NCBI GenBank assembly: GCA_036261615.1
Contig: DATAKK010000099.1
Span: 5,493 to 69,492, forward strand
Length of the DNA stretch: 64,000 bases
Reading direction: 5' to 3'
Source: JAJYQH01 sp036261615
GTDB taxonomy: Bacteria > Actinomycetota > Actinomycetes > Propionibacteriales > Propionibacteriaceae
Within the stretch, counting starts at the first letter, position 1. The number at the start of each line of letters is the position of its first letter. A program made the position numbers and the translations under genes. Below, in pieces: positions 52,034-62,947 of the stretch. Under the pieces are notes generated by a model. That model saw only the letters and a program-made list of their open reading frames with translations, ran no database searches and was not told the origin of the DNA.

Positions 52034-52039
52034 TAGGCT
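52034..52039 (+). promoter_or_regulatory. -10 box TAGGCT of rarA (leaderless or nearly so)
   Basis: TAGGCT is followed by 9 nt and the ATG at 52049. Confidence 0.5.
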
Positions 52040-52048
52040 GAGCGGGCC

Positions 52049-53443
52049 ATGACCGAGCAGACAGATCTCTTCGGCACGCCCGAGCCGTCGTCCCCCTTGG
52101 GGTCGGCCCCCGGGGGCTCCCTCGGCGCCGCGGGGCACGCCGATGTGCCGCTGGCGGTGCGGATGCGTCCGCGCAGCATCGACGAGATCGTCGGCCAACG
52201 CCACCTCCTCGGCCCCGGGTCCCCGCTGAGGCGGCTGGCCGAGGGGCAGGCCGCCATGTCGGTGTTCCTCTGGGGACCTCCGGGCGTCGGGAAGACGACC
52301 ATCGCCTCGGTCGTCTCGCACACCTCGAAGCGCCGGTTCGTGGAGATCTCCGCGGTCACCGCCGGGGTCCGCGAGGTGCGCGCCGAACTCGACCGCGCCC
52401 GCCGCGAACTGGAGCGCGGCACCGGAACGGTGCTGTTCGTCGACGAGGTGCACCGGTTCAACAAGGCCCAGCAGGACGTCCTTCTCCCGGCCGTCGAGAA
52501 CCGGCTCATCACCCTCATCGCCGCCACCACCGAGAACCCGAGCTTCTCGGTCATCGCCCCGCTGCTGTCCCGGTCGCTGCTGCTGACCCTGCGCCCGCTC
52601 ACCGACGACGACATCGTCGTGCTCGTCGACCGCGCGCTCGCCGACGAGCGCGGCGTCCGGACGGCCGCGGGGGAGCCGATGCTGCTCGACCCGCAGGCCC
52701 GCGACCAGATCATCCGGCTGGCCGGCGGCGACGCCCGGCGGGCGCTCACCTACCTCGAGGAGGCCGCCGCGGTGGCCGACCGGCAGGCGACCACGACGAT
52801 CGGTCCGGACGCCGTCGAGCTGGCGGTCGACCGCGCGGCGGTGCGCTACGACCGCGACGGCGACCAGCACTACGACGTCATCAGCGCGTTCATCAAGAGC
52901 GTCCGGGGCAGCGACGTGGACGCCGCCCTGCACTACCTCGCCCGCATGCTCGAGGCGGGGGAGGACCCGAGGTTCATCGCGCGCCGGCTCATCATCCTCG
53001 CCAGCGAGGACATCGGCATGGCGGCACCCTCGGTGCTCCAGACGGCGGTCGCCGCCGCCCAGGCGGTGCAGCTCATCGGCATGCCCGAGGGGCAGCTCAC
53101 GCTCGCGCACGCCACCGTCGCCGCGGCCCTCGCGCCGAAGTCGAACGCCGTGACCACCGCGATCGGCGCCGCGCTCGCCGACGTGCGGGCCGGGCGCATC
53201 GGCGAGGTGCCTCCGCACCTGCGCGACGCTCATTACTCGACGGCGTCGAGGTACGGGCACGGCGTGGGCTACCGCTACGCGCACGACCACCCGCACGGTG
53301 TGGCCGAGCAGCAGTACCTGCCCGACGCGCTGACCGACGCTCGGTACTACCAGCCCACCGACCACGGCAACGAGGCGGCGCTGGGGGAGCGGGTCCGGGT
53401 GCTCCGGGAGCTGCTGGGTCGCGAGGCGGACCGGGGCGACTGA
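52049..53443 (+). CDS. rarA: Replication-associated recombination protein RarA (MgsA)
   Basis: AAA+ ATPase acting at stalled replication forks. The 464-residue protein has LAVRMRPRSIDEIVGQRHLLG, Walker A WGPPGVGKTT, Walker B LFVDEVHRFNKAQQD, sensor 1 GATTENPSF-type sequence (AATTENPSF here) and the C-terminal tetramerisation domain with KSVRGSDVDAALHYLARML. It converges with the YihY-type gene, 19 nt apart. rarA just before alaS is a conserved actinobacterial order. Confidence 0.96.
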   Translation: MTEQTDLFGTPEPSSPLGSAPGGSLGAAGHADVPLAVRMRPRSIDEIVGQRHLLGPGSPLRRLAEGQAAMSVFLWGPPGVGKTTIASVVSHTSKRRFVEISAVTAGVREVRAELDRARRELERGTGTVLFVDEVHRFNKAQQDVLLPAVENRLITLIAATTENPSFSVIAPLLSRSLLLTLRPLTDDDIVVLVDRALADERGVRTAAGEPMLLDPQARDQIIRLAGGDARRALTYLEEAAAVADRQATTTIGPDAVELAVDRAAVRYDRDGDQHYDVISAFIKSVRGSDVDAALHYLARMLEAGEDPRFIARRLIILASEDIGMAAPSVLQTAVAAAQAVQLIGMPEGQLTLAHATVAAALAPKSNAVTTAIGAALADVRAGRIGEVPPHLRDAHYSTASRYGHGVGYRYAHDHPHGVAEQQYLPDALTDARYYQPTDHGNEAALGERVRVLRELLGREADRGD

Positions 53444-53462
53444 GCACCTCCCGGAGCCGGGC

Positions 53463-54590
53463 TCACTGCGAGTCCTGCTCCTCGGCGAACCCGTCGGGGT
53501 CCAGCTCGGCCTTGCGGCGGCGGCGGGGGCTGTCGGAACGGTTGGCGGGGCCGCCGTGGCGCATGGAGGCGAGCCGGATCCGGTGAGCGGCCTGCTCGGC
53601 CTTCTCCTCCTTGTGCTCGGCCTTCTTGGCGCCGCGGTCGTCCTTCAGGGGCATCTGCAGGTCGCGCTCGGCCGGCTTGCCCCTCTGCAGTTGCCGGGTG
53701 CGGGCGATCTCGGCGTCCACCTCGCCACCGAGCAGCAGTGCGACATTGGTGAGCCACAGCCACAGCAGCATGATGATGACGCCGGCGAGGGTGCCGTAGG
53801 TCTTGTTGTAGCGCCCGAAGTTCGCGACGTAGAAGCCGAACAGGGCGGAGGTCACGATCCAGATGAGCAGGGCGACCGCCGCGCCGATGCTCATCCAGCG
53901 GAAGCGCGGATGCTTGACGTTCGGGGTGATCGTGTAGAGCAGGGCGATGATCACCACGACGACGAACAGCAGCACCGGCCACTTGGCGATGTTCCAGACC
54001 GTCAGCCCGAACGACCCGATCCCGACGAGCGAGAACACCGCCTGGGCGACGGTGCCGCTCACCGCGAGGGCGACGAGCACGAGGGCCACCATGATCTCGA
54101 TGGCGATGGTGAGCAGGAACAGGGCCGGGCGCAGCTTCCACACCGGGCGCCCCTCGGGCACCCCGTACACCCGGTTCATCGCACGGCCGAAGGCGCCGAC
54201 GTAGCCGGACGCCGACCAGGTGGCGGCGAGGATCCCGATGATGAGGGCGATGCCGGAGCCCTTCGCATTCACCATGTTGGCGATGACCGGCTGGATGCTG
54301 TTGGTGGCGGCGCCCGGCACGAATTTGTGGATGAGGTCGAGCAGGGTGTTCGTCGTCGTCGTGGCGTTCCCGAAGACGCCGAGCAGCGACACGAGGGCCA
54401 GCAACGCGGGGAACAGCGCCTGGACGCTGTAGTAGGTGAGGGCCGCGGCGAGGTCCGTGCCGTGGTCGGCGGAGAACTGGCGGAGGGCGTTGCCCGCGGT
54501 GAACTTCCACAGCCGCTCCCGTGAGGGCCCGGTGCCGGGCGCGGCCGCTTCGGTGTCTGACCCGTGCCGAGCGGCTTCAGAGGTGGTCAT
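53463..54590 (-). CDS. YihY/BrkB-type inner membrane protein
   Basis: A 375-residue protein with six predicted helices and the family blocks GTDLAAALTYYSVQALFPALLAL, SASGYVGAFGRAMNRVYGV and YGTLAGVIIMLLWLWLTNVALLLGGEVDAE. YihY family members are of uncertain function; the old RNase BN label is not accepted. A long basic tail of about 75 residues follows. I chose ATG 54590 because GGGAGGA lies 6 nt upstream; an ATG seven codons earlier lies on that site. TAGCAT on the minus strand at 54655-54650 is a likely -10 box. Confidence 0.9.
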   Translation of the reverse strand: MTTSEAARHGSDTEAAAPGTGPSRERLWKFTAGNALRQFSADHGTDLAAALTYYSVQALFPALLALVSLLGVFGNATTTTNTLLDLIHKFVPGAATNSIQPVIANMVNAKGSGIALIIGILAATWSASGYVGAFGRAMNRVYGVPEGRPVWKLRPALFLLTIAIEIMVALVLVALAVSGTVAQAVFSLVGIGSFGLTVWNIAKWPVLLFVVVVIIALLYTITPNVKHPRFRWMSIGAAVALLIWIVTSALFGFYVANFGRYNKTYGTLAGVIIMLLWLWLTNVALLLGGEVDAEIARTRQLQRGKPAERDLQMPLKDDRGAKKAEHKEEKAEQAAHRIRLASMRHGGPANRSDSPRRRRKAELDPDGFAEEQDSQ

Positions 54591-54649
54591 GTCGGCTCCT
54601 CCCATCATCAAACGCTGGTGGCGGCGGCCGGGGCCTCGCCGGTTCGGTC

Positions 54650-54655
54650 ATGCTA
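54650..54655 (-). promoter_or_regulatory. -10 box TAGCAT of the YihY-type gene
   Basis: TAGCAT on the minus strand predicts a leader of about 52 nt before ATG 54590. Confidence 0.45.
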
Positions 54656-54696
54656 GCCAGGGGGTACCCCGGGCGCTCGGGTCCGGACCCTCGACC

Positions 54697-54726
54697 CCCT
54701 CGATCCCACCCCCGGGGGTGCGAGGG
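54697..54726. promoter_or_regulatory. Extended palindrome in the yihY-alaS divergent region
   Basis: A perfect 14-bp palindrome CACCCCCGGGGGTG (54707-54720) is flanked by CCCTCG (54697-54702) and CGAGGG (54721-54726), with a 4-nt asymmetry on the left. It lies between the two divergent -10 boxes (54655 and 54768), where an operator for either gene could sit. The regulator is unknown. Confidence 0.45.
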
Positions 54727-54767
54727 ACGCCGCCGGGCTCGCGGTGCGGGCGCGGGGCGGCCGCACG

Positions 54768-54773
54768 TAGACT
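54768..54773 (+). promoter_or_regulatory. -10 box TAGACT of alaS
   Basis: TAGACT predicts a start near 54780 and a leader of about 90 nt, which holds the stem-loop at 54787-54839. Confidence 0.5.
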
Positions 54774-54786
54774 GTCACCTCGAATC

Positions 54787-54839
54787 GGTCGTCCAGGAGA
54801 CAGCCGTCCCGGTGCCGCGCACCGGGCTGGTGGACGACC
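54787..54839 (+). promoter_or_regulatory. Two-tier stem-loop in the alaS leader
   Basis: GGTCGTCCA (54787-54795) pairs exactly with TGGACGACC (54831-54839), enclosing a perfect inner hairpin CCCGGTGC-CGC-GCACCGGG (54808-54826). The left internal loop is 12 nt and the right 4 nt. The GGAG ribosome binding site (54857-54860) lies 18 nt downstream. It is not a T-box: no T-box bulge sequence or specifier loop is recognisable. A cis-acting RNA controlling alaS is possible. Confidence 0.6.
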
Positions 54840-54868
54840 CTTACCCACCGATTGATGGAGACGAACAG

Positions 54869-57519
<2,651 letters not shown>

Positions 57520-57523
<4 letters not shown>

Positions 57524-58062
57524 GCATGCGCGAGGGTGTACGGCTGGCGCTGGACTGGGGCTCGGCGCGGATCGGGGTCGCGGCCTGCGACCGCTCGGCG
57601 ATCCTCGCCTTCCCCGTCACGACCCTCGCCGCCGGCCCTGCCGTCTGGGACGCCATCTCCGGGCTGGTCGACGAGTACGAACCGCTCGAGGTGCTCGTCG
57701 GGCTGCCCGTCGCACTGAGCGGCCGGGAGGAACTGGCCGCCCGCTCCGTGGGCGAGGTCGCCGACGAGCTCGCGGCCCGGCTGGCCCCGCTGCCCGTGCG
57801 CCTGGTCGACGAGCGGATGTCCAGCGCGGCGGCGCACCGTAGTCTGGCCAGTGCCGGACGCCGTTCCCGGGAGCGGCGCTCGGTGATCGACCAGGCCGCG
57901 GCCGCCGCGATCCTCGAGACCGCGCTGGCCTACGAGCAGCGCACCGGGACACCCCCGGGACGCCTCGTCGAGGTTGCCGCCCCACCCTCCGGGGCTGCGG
58001 TAGCTTCTCCCGAGGAACCGCCCGTGCCGGGCCCGACCACCGATGTGAGGACGCCAGAGTGA
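57520..58062 (+). CDS. ruvX: RuvX/YqgF family putative pre-16S rRNA nuclease
   Basis: A 180-residue RNase H-fold protein thought to mature the 16S rRNA 5' end. Visible blocks are RLALDWGSARIGVAACD (first catalytic aspartate), VLVGLPVALSGRE, RLVDERMSSAAAHR and IDQAAAAAILETAL. A Pro/Ala-rich tail of about 35 residues is not conserved. GTG 57520 overlaps the alaS stop; ATG 57526 is an alternative. The mltG start overlaps its end. Confidence 0.93.
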
Positions 58063-59192
58063 GCGGATTGTTCGTCGACAACGACGGTCGCTGGAGTTGG
58101 AAGAAGTTCGGCTACCACGCGCGGGCGACCTTCGCGGTCCTGCTGAGCCTCGGCATCCTCGTCGGCGGCGGGTGGATCGTCTACTCGAAGATCGACCAGA
58201 TCTACATGAACTACCGCTACGCCGACGACTATCCGGGCCCGGGTGGCGCGTCCGTGGTCGTCACGATCCCGCAGGGCGTCACGGTCACCCAGATCGGGCA
58301 GGTGCTCGTGGACGCGGACGTCGTCAAGTCGGTGCGGGCCTTCACCAAGGCGGCGACCGACGCGGGCGACACGTCGAAGTTCCAGGCGGGGCAGTTCCGG
58401 CTGCGCAAGCAGATCCCCGCGGCGACCGCGGTGACGATGCTGCTGGACAAGGTCAACCGGGTCACCCGGCAGGTCACCGTCCCGCCGGGGCAGTGGGCGA
58501 GCACCACCCTCAGCGAGATCAGCAAGCAGACGGGCATCCGGCTGGGCGACCTGCAGTTGGCGGCCAAGAACTCCAAGGCGCTCAACCTGCCCTCGTGGGC
58601 CACCAACCCGAACTCGCCCGAGGGGTTCCTGTTCCCCGACACCTACCAGTACGGGGCCAACCCCACCGCCACCCAGATGCTCGGCCAGCTCACGGGTGAG
58701 TTCAACTCGGTGGCGAAGAGCCTCGACATGGAGAACAAGGCCAAGGCGCTGGGCTACACGCCGTTGCAGGTGCTCACCGTGGCGAGCATCGTCCAGGCCG
58801 AGGTGCCGCAGAAGTACCAGGCGCAGGTCGCTGCCGTCATCTACAACCGGCTCAAGGCGCACATGGACCTCGGCCTCGACACCTCCGTGCACTACGCGGT
58901 CGGCAAGCCGATGGACCAGACGCTCACCTCGGCCGACTTCAAGAGCAACAGCCCGTTCAACACCTACACGCACGCCGGGCTGATGCCGGGACCGATGAAC
59001 TCGCCCGGCAAGTCGGCCATCCAGGCCGCGCTCAACCCGGCGAAGACGAACGCCCTCTACTTCGTCACCGTCAACCTCAAGACCGGCGAGACCCTGTTCG
59101 CCTCGACCCTGGCCCAGCACAACCAGAACGTGCAGAAGTTCGACGCCTGGTGCAAGGCGAACCCGGGCACGGCCGGGTGCCCGACGCAGTGA
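58059..59192 (+). CDS. mltG: Endolytic peptidoglycan transglycosylase MltG
   Basis: Membrane-anchored enzyme that cuts nascent glycan strands. The 377-residue protein has one N-terminal helix (about 24-41) and the YceG domain with VPPGQWASTTLSEIS, SPEGFLFPDTYQ, VASIVQAEV, IYNRLKAHMDLGLDTSVHYA and TYTHAGLMPGPMNSPGKSAI. In the catalytic block E. coli has IVEKET; here it is IVQAEV, with Q246 at the first glutamate and E248 kept at the second. It starts with GTG overlapping ruvX and overlaps aroE. Confidence 0.93.
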   Translation: MSGLFVDNDGRWSWKKFGYHARATFAVLLSLGILVGGGWIVYSKIDQIYMNYRYADDYPGPGGASVVVTIPQGVTVTQIGQVLVDADVVKSVRAFTKAATDAGDTSKFQAGQFRLRKQIPAATAVTMLLDKVNRVTRQVTVPPGQWASTTLSEISKQTGIRLGDLQLAAKNSKALNLPSWATNPNSPEGFLFPDTYQYGANPTATQMLGQLTGEFNSVAKSLDMENKAKALGYTPLQVLTVASIVQAEVPQKYQAQVAAVIYNRLKAHMDLGLDTSVHYAVGKPMDQTLTSADFKSNSPFNTYTHAGLMPGPMNSPGKSAIQAALNPAKTNALYFVTVNLKTGETLFASTLAQHNQNVQKFDAWCKANPGTAGCPTQ

Positions 59193-60028
59193 TCGCCGCC
59201 GGTCCCGCGATGAGGTGCGCGGTGGTCGGCCATCCGGTCGCGCACTCGCTGTCTCCGGCGCTGCACCGCGCCGCCTACCGCCGGCTGGGGCTCGACTGGA
59301 GCTACGACGCCGTCGACGTCGAGCCGGGCGGCCTCGCCCGGTTCGTCGCGGGCCTGGGGCGGGACGTGTGGCGGGGTCTCAGCGTCACCATGCCGCACAA
59401 GCCCGACCTCGTCGCGCTGGGCGAGCCCGACGACGTCGTGCGCCTCACCGGGGTGGCGAACACGCTGATCCTCGACGCCGGCGGCGACCGGGTCCACAAC
59501 ACGGACGTCCCCGGCTTCGTCCGCGCGTGCGCCGCTCACGGCGTCACCGGGGTCGAGCGGATGCTGCTCGCCGGCAACGGGGCCACCGCGGCGTCCGTGC
59601 TCGTCGCGGCTGCCGGGATGGGTCTGCGCGAGGTGACGGTCCTCGCCCGTGACCCCGGCCGGGCGGCCCCGCTACTGCGCCTCGCGGAGGTACTCGGCAT
59701 GAGGGCCTCGGTCGCGGCCTTCGGCGACCCGATGCCGGACGCCGACCTGCTCGCCTCCACGGTCCCCGCGGCGGCGCTCGACGCCCACGCCTCGGCACTC
59801 GCCGCGCGCGCCGGCATCGTCTTCGACGTCATCTACGACCCCTGGCCGACGCCCCTGGCGGTTGCCGGCGAACGGCTCGGACGGGTGGTCGTCAACGGAC
59901 TCGACCTGCTGGCCGGGCAGGCGGTCGACCAGGTGCGGCTGATGACCGGGGAGCAGGTCGACTTCGACCTGCTGCGGTCCGCGGGCGCCGCCGAACTGCT
60001 GGCCCGGGGCCAAACTCTGCGAGACTGA
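59189..60028 (+). CDS. aroE: Shikimate dehydrogenase AroE
   Basis: Reduces 3-dehydroshikimate with NADPH. The 279-residue protein has the substrate blocks GHPVAHSLSPALH and VTMPHKPDL (catalytic lysine), NTDVPGF (NTDGxGF is more usual) and a nucleotide-binding GNGATAASVLVA in place of the common GxGGxxxA. These substitutions fit the actinobacterial form. GTG 59189 overlaps the mltG stop; ATG 59210 is an alternative start. aroC follows after 5 nt. Confidence 0.93.
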   Translation: MIAAGPAMRCAVVGHPVAHSLSPALHRAAYRRLGLDWSYDAVDVEPGGLARFVAGLGRDVWRGLSVTMPHKPDLVALGEPDDVVRLTGVANTLILDAGGDRVHNTDVPGFVRACAAHGVTGVERMLLAGNGATAASVLVAAAGMGLREVTVLARDPGRAAPLLRLAEVLGMRASVAAFGDPMPDADLLASTVPAAALDAHASALAARAGIVFDVIYDPWPTPLAVAGERLGRVVVNGLDLLAGQAVDQVRLMTGEQVDFDLLRSAGAAELLARGQTLRD

Positions 60029-60033
60029 CGCCC

Positions 60034-61230
60034 ATGCTGCGATACCTCACCGCCGGCGAATCGCACGGTCGCGCCCTGGTGGCGACCATCGAGGGCATCC
60101 CGGCCCACGTGCGGGTCGCCTCCGACGACATCCGGGAGGCGCTCGCGCGGCGTCGGCTCGGCGTCGGCCGCGGAGCCCGGATGAAGTTCGAGGCCGACGA
60201 GGTGACAATCCTGGCCGGGCTGCGGCACGGCGAGACGCTCGGCTCGCCCCTCGCGATCATGGTGGGCAACACGGAATGGCCCAAGTGGGCCGAGGTGATG
60301 AGCCCCGACGAGGTCGACCCGGAGGTGCTCGCCGCGCAGGCCCGCAACGCGCCCCTCACCCGGCCGCGCCCCGGGCACGCCGACCTCGCGGGGATGCAGA
60401 AGTACGACTTCGACGAGGCCCGCCCGATCCTCGAGCGTGCGTCGGCGCGCGAGACCGCGGCGCGGGTGGCGATCGGCCAGGTGGCCAAGAACTTCCTCGA
60501 CCAGGTCGCTGGTATTTCGGTGCTGAGCCACGTCGTGGAGTTCGGCCCGGTGCGCGCCACCCGCGACGTCCTGCCGACGATCGCCGATCTGCCCGCCATC
60601 GACGCCGACCCCTGTCGCTGCTTCGACCCGCAGGCGTCCGAGCGGATGCAGGCGGAGGTCGCGGCGTGCCACCGCGACGGCGACACCCTCGGCGGGGTCG
60701 TCGAGGTGCTCGCGTGGGGACTGCCGCCCGGGCTCGGGTCCCACAGCCAGGGCGACCGGCGACTGGACGCCCGGCTCGCGGGGGCGCTCATGGGCATCCA
60801 GGCGATCAAGGGCGTCGAGCTCGGCGACGGCTTCGATCTCGCCCGGGTGCGCGGCAGCGAGGCGCACGACGAGATCGGCCGGGACGCCGCCGGCATCCAC
60901 CGCACCAGCCACCGCTCGGGCGGCACCGAGGGTGGAATGAGCACCGGGGAGGTGCTCCGCGTCCGGGCCGCGATGAAGCCGATCGCCACCGTGCCGCGCG
61001 CGCTGCGGACCATCGACGTCACCACCGGCGAGGAGACCCGGGCGCATCACCAGCGCAGCGACGTCACCGCCGTGCCGGCCGCGGGCGTGGTCGCCGAGGC
61101 GATGGTCGCGCTCGTCCTCGCGGAGGCGGTGCTGGAGAAGTTCGGGGGCGACTCCCTCGAGGAGACCCGGCGGAACCTGGCCGGCTACCTCCAGCGGGTG
61201 AGCGAGAGGGGGCTGGCGGTCCATGACTGA
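60034..61230 (+). CDS. aroC: Chorismate synthase AroC
   Basis: Flavin-dependent lyase giving chorismate, the precursor used by TrpE. The 398-residue protein begins MLRYLTAGESHGRALVATIEG and has the conserved RPGHADLAGMQKYDF, ERASARETAARVAIG and HRSGGTEGGMSTGE blocks. It overlaps aroK by 8 bp. Confidence 0.97.
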   Translation: MLRYLTAGESHGRALVATIEGIPAHVRVASDDIREALARRRLGVGRGARMKFEADEVTILAGLRHGETLGSPLAIMVGNTEWPKWAEVMSPDEVDPEVLAAQARNAPLTRPRPGHADLAGMQKYDFDEARPILERASARETAARVAIGQVAKNFLDQVAGISVLSHVVEFGPVRATRDVLPTIADLPAIDADPCRCFDPQASERMQAEVAACHRDGDTLGGVVEVLAWGLPPGLGSHSQGDRRLDARLAGALMGIQAIKGVELGDGFDLARVRGSEAHDEIGRDAAGIHRTSHRSGGTEGGMSTGEVLRVRAAMKPIATVPRALRTIDVTTGEETRAHHQRSDVTAVPAAGVVAEAMVALVLAEAVLEKFGGDSLEETRRNLAGYLQRVSERGLAVHD

Positions 61231-61816
61231 CGCCGTCGACCCCACCCGTCCCCCAGCGCCCAGCGAGGGCGCACCCCGGAGCATCGTGCTCATCGGCGCC
61301 CCCGGAGCGGGCAAGTCCACCGTCGGCCTCATGGTGGCCAGGCGGCTCGGCCTCGCCTTCACCGACGTCGACGCGGTCATCGAGCAGCGCACCGGCAAGC
61401 CGATCAGCGAGATCTTCGTCGACGAGGGCGAGGCGTACTTCCGCGACCTGGAATGCCAGGTGACCCTCGACCTGCTCCGCGGCGGGGGAGTGGTCTCCCT
61501 GGGCGGCGGCGCGGTGATGAACCCGGCGATCCGGGACGCCCTCGCCGGGCACGACGTCGTGTGGCTCAAGGTGTCGATCACCCAGGCGACCCGCCGGGTC
61601 GGCATGAACACCCTGCGCCCGCTGCTGCTCGGCAACGTGCGCAGCCGGCTGGTCGCCCTGCTCAAGGAGCGCACGCCGGTCTACGAGCAGTGCGCCACCC
61701 TCGTCGTCGACACCGACGGCCTCAAGGCCCGCCAGGCCGCCCGCCAGGTGGTCGAGGCCCTCACCGGGCGCAGCGAGCCCTCCGACGCGGAGGACGACGC
61801 CGACCTTCCCGAGTGA
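61223..61816 (+). CDS. aroK: Shikimate kinase AroK
   Basis: Phosphorylates shikimate with ATP. The 197-residue protein has the P-loop GAPGAGKSTVG, the DVD acceptor block (FTDVDAVIEQRTGKPISEIF), the catalytic-region GGGAVMNPAIR and a LID with RPLLLGNVRSRL. Slightly longer than E. coli AroK because of short charged extensions at both ends. Lies between aroC and aroB. Confidence 0.96.
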   Translation: MTDAVDPTRPPAPSEGAPRSIVLIGAPGAGKSTVGLMVARRLGLAFTDVDAVIEQRTGKPISEIFVDEGEAYFRDLECQVTLDLLRGGGVVSLGGGAVMNPAIRDALAGHDVVWLKVSITQATRRVGMNTLRPLLLGNVRSRLVALLKERTPVYEQCATLVVDTDGLKARQAARQVVEALTGRSEPSDAEDDADLPE

Positions 61817-61854
61817 CCGGGCGGGCACATCCGTTGACCAGAGAGGTGGTGGGC

Positions 61855-62937
61855 ATGGCCGGCGTGCACGTCGCGACCCAGCAGCCGTACGAGGTGTACA
61901 TCGAGTCGGGGTGCAGCGCCCGGCTCCCCGAGCTCGTGGCCGGCGCCAGCCGGGTGGCGATCATCCATCCCGACGTGCTCGCCGATCGGGCACTCAGGCT
62001 CGCGGAGAGTCTCCGGGGCTCGGCCGAGGTGCTCACCGTCCGGGTGCCGAACGGCGAGCCGGCGAAGTCGTCGGCGGTGCTCGTGGAGTGCTGGAACACC
62101 CTGCTCGACGCCGGGTTCACCCGCAACGACGTCGTCGTCGGCTTCGGTGGGGGCGCGACGACCGACCTGGCCGGCTTCGTCGCCGCGACGGTGCTCCGCG
62201 GCGTCCGCTACGTCGCGATGCCCACGACCGTGCTGGCGATGGTGGACGCCGCGGTCGGCGGCAAGACCGGGATCAACGTCCCGGCGGGCAAGAACCTCGT
62301 CGGGGCGTTCTGGGAGCCCGCCGGCGTCCTGTGCGACCTCGACCTGCTCATCGACCTGCCCCCGGCCGAGGTGAGTTCCGGCCTCGCGGAGGTGGTCAAG
62401 GCGGGCTTCAGCAGCGACCCGCGGATCCTCGAACTGGTCGAGCAGGACCCCACGGACGCCCGCGACGTCAGCAGCGTCCGGTTCTCCGAGATCGTGCGGC
62501 GCGCGATCGAGTACAAGGCCGAGGTCGTCGGCGGAGACCTCAGAGAGTCGACGTCCGCCGTCGGGTCGGTGGGTCGGGAGGGCCTCAACTACGGCCACAC
62601 CCTCGCGCACGCGATCGAGGCGCACCACCACTTCTCCTGGCGCCACGGCGAGGCGGTGAGCGTCGGCATGGTGTTCATGGCCGAGGTCTCGCACCGGCTC
62701 CTCGGGCTCGACACGGACGCCGTGCGCCGGCACCGCGAGGTGCTGGCGGCGCTCGGGCTGCCCACCACCTACGACGCGGCCGGCTACGACGATCTGCGGG
62801 CGATCATGAGCCGGGACAAGAAGGCCCGCGGGTCGCGGTTGCGGCTCATCGGGCTGCGCCGGATCGGCGAGGTGGAGCTCATCGACGGCCCCGACGAGCA
62901 GGTGCTCCGCGAGGCCTTCGCCACGCTCGCGCCGTAG
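61855..62937 (+). CDS. aroB: 3-dehydroquinate synthase AroB
   Basis: Makes 3-dehydroquinate from DAHP using NAD and a divalent metal. The 360-residue protein has NGEPAKSSAVLVECWN, GFGGGATTDLAGFVAATVLRG (as a block), PTTVLAMVDAAVGGKTGIN, KNLVGAFWEP and the metal histidines in NYGHTLAHAIE and RHGEAVSVGM. I chose ATG 61855 because GAGAGG lies 8 nt upstream; a GTG at 61813 overlapping the aroK stop would add 14 residues. It ends the aro run; a convergent gene follows after 10 nt. Confidence 0.96.
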   Translation: MAGVHVATQQPYEVYIESGCSARLPELVAGASRVAIIHPDVLADRALRLAESLRGSAEVLTVRVPNGEPAKSSAVLVECWNTLLDAGFTRNDVVVGFGGGATTDLAGFVAATVLRGVRYVAMPTTVLAMVDAAVGGKTGINVPAGKNLVGAFWEPAGVLCDLDLLIDLPPAEVSSGLAEVVKAGFSSDPRILELVEQDPTDARDVSSVRFSEIVRRAIEYKAEVVGGDLRESTSAVGSVGREGLNYGHTLAHAIEAHHHFSWRHGEAVSVGMVFMAEVSHRLLGLDTDAVRRHREVLAALGLPTTYDAAGYDDLRAIMSRDKKARGSRLRLIGLRRIGEVELIDGPDEQVLREAFATLAP

Positions 62938-62947
62938 GCTCCGGCGG

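Noticed and set aside
54787..54839. T-box riboswitch in front of alaS.
   Set aside because: The GGTGCCGCGCACC core is a simple hairpin. The T-box bulge, stem I features and a GCN specifier in a suitable loop are not recognisable.
60021..60026. GAGACT as a leaderless -10 box for aroC, 7 nt before the ATG.
   Set aside because: The first base departs from TANNNT, it lies at the aroE stop codon, and aroC is best explained as cotranscribed.
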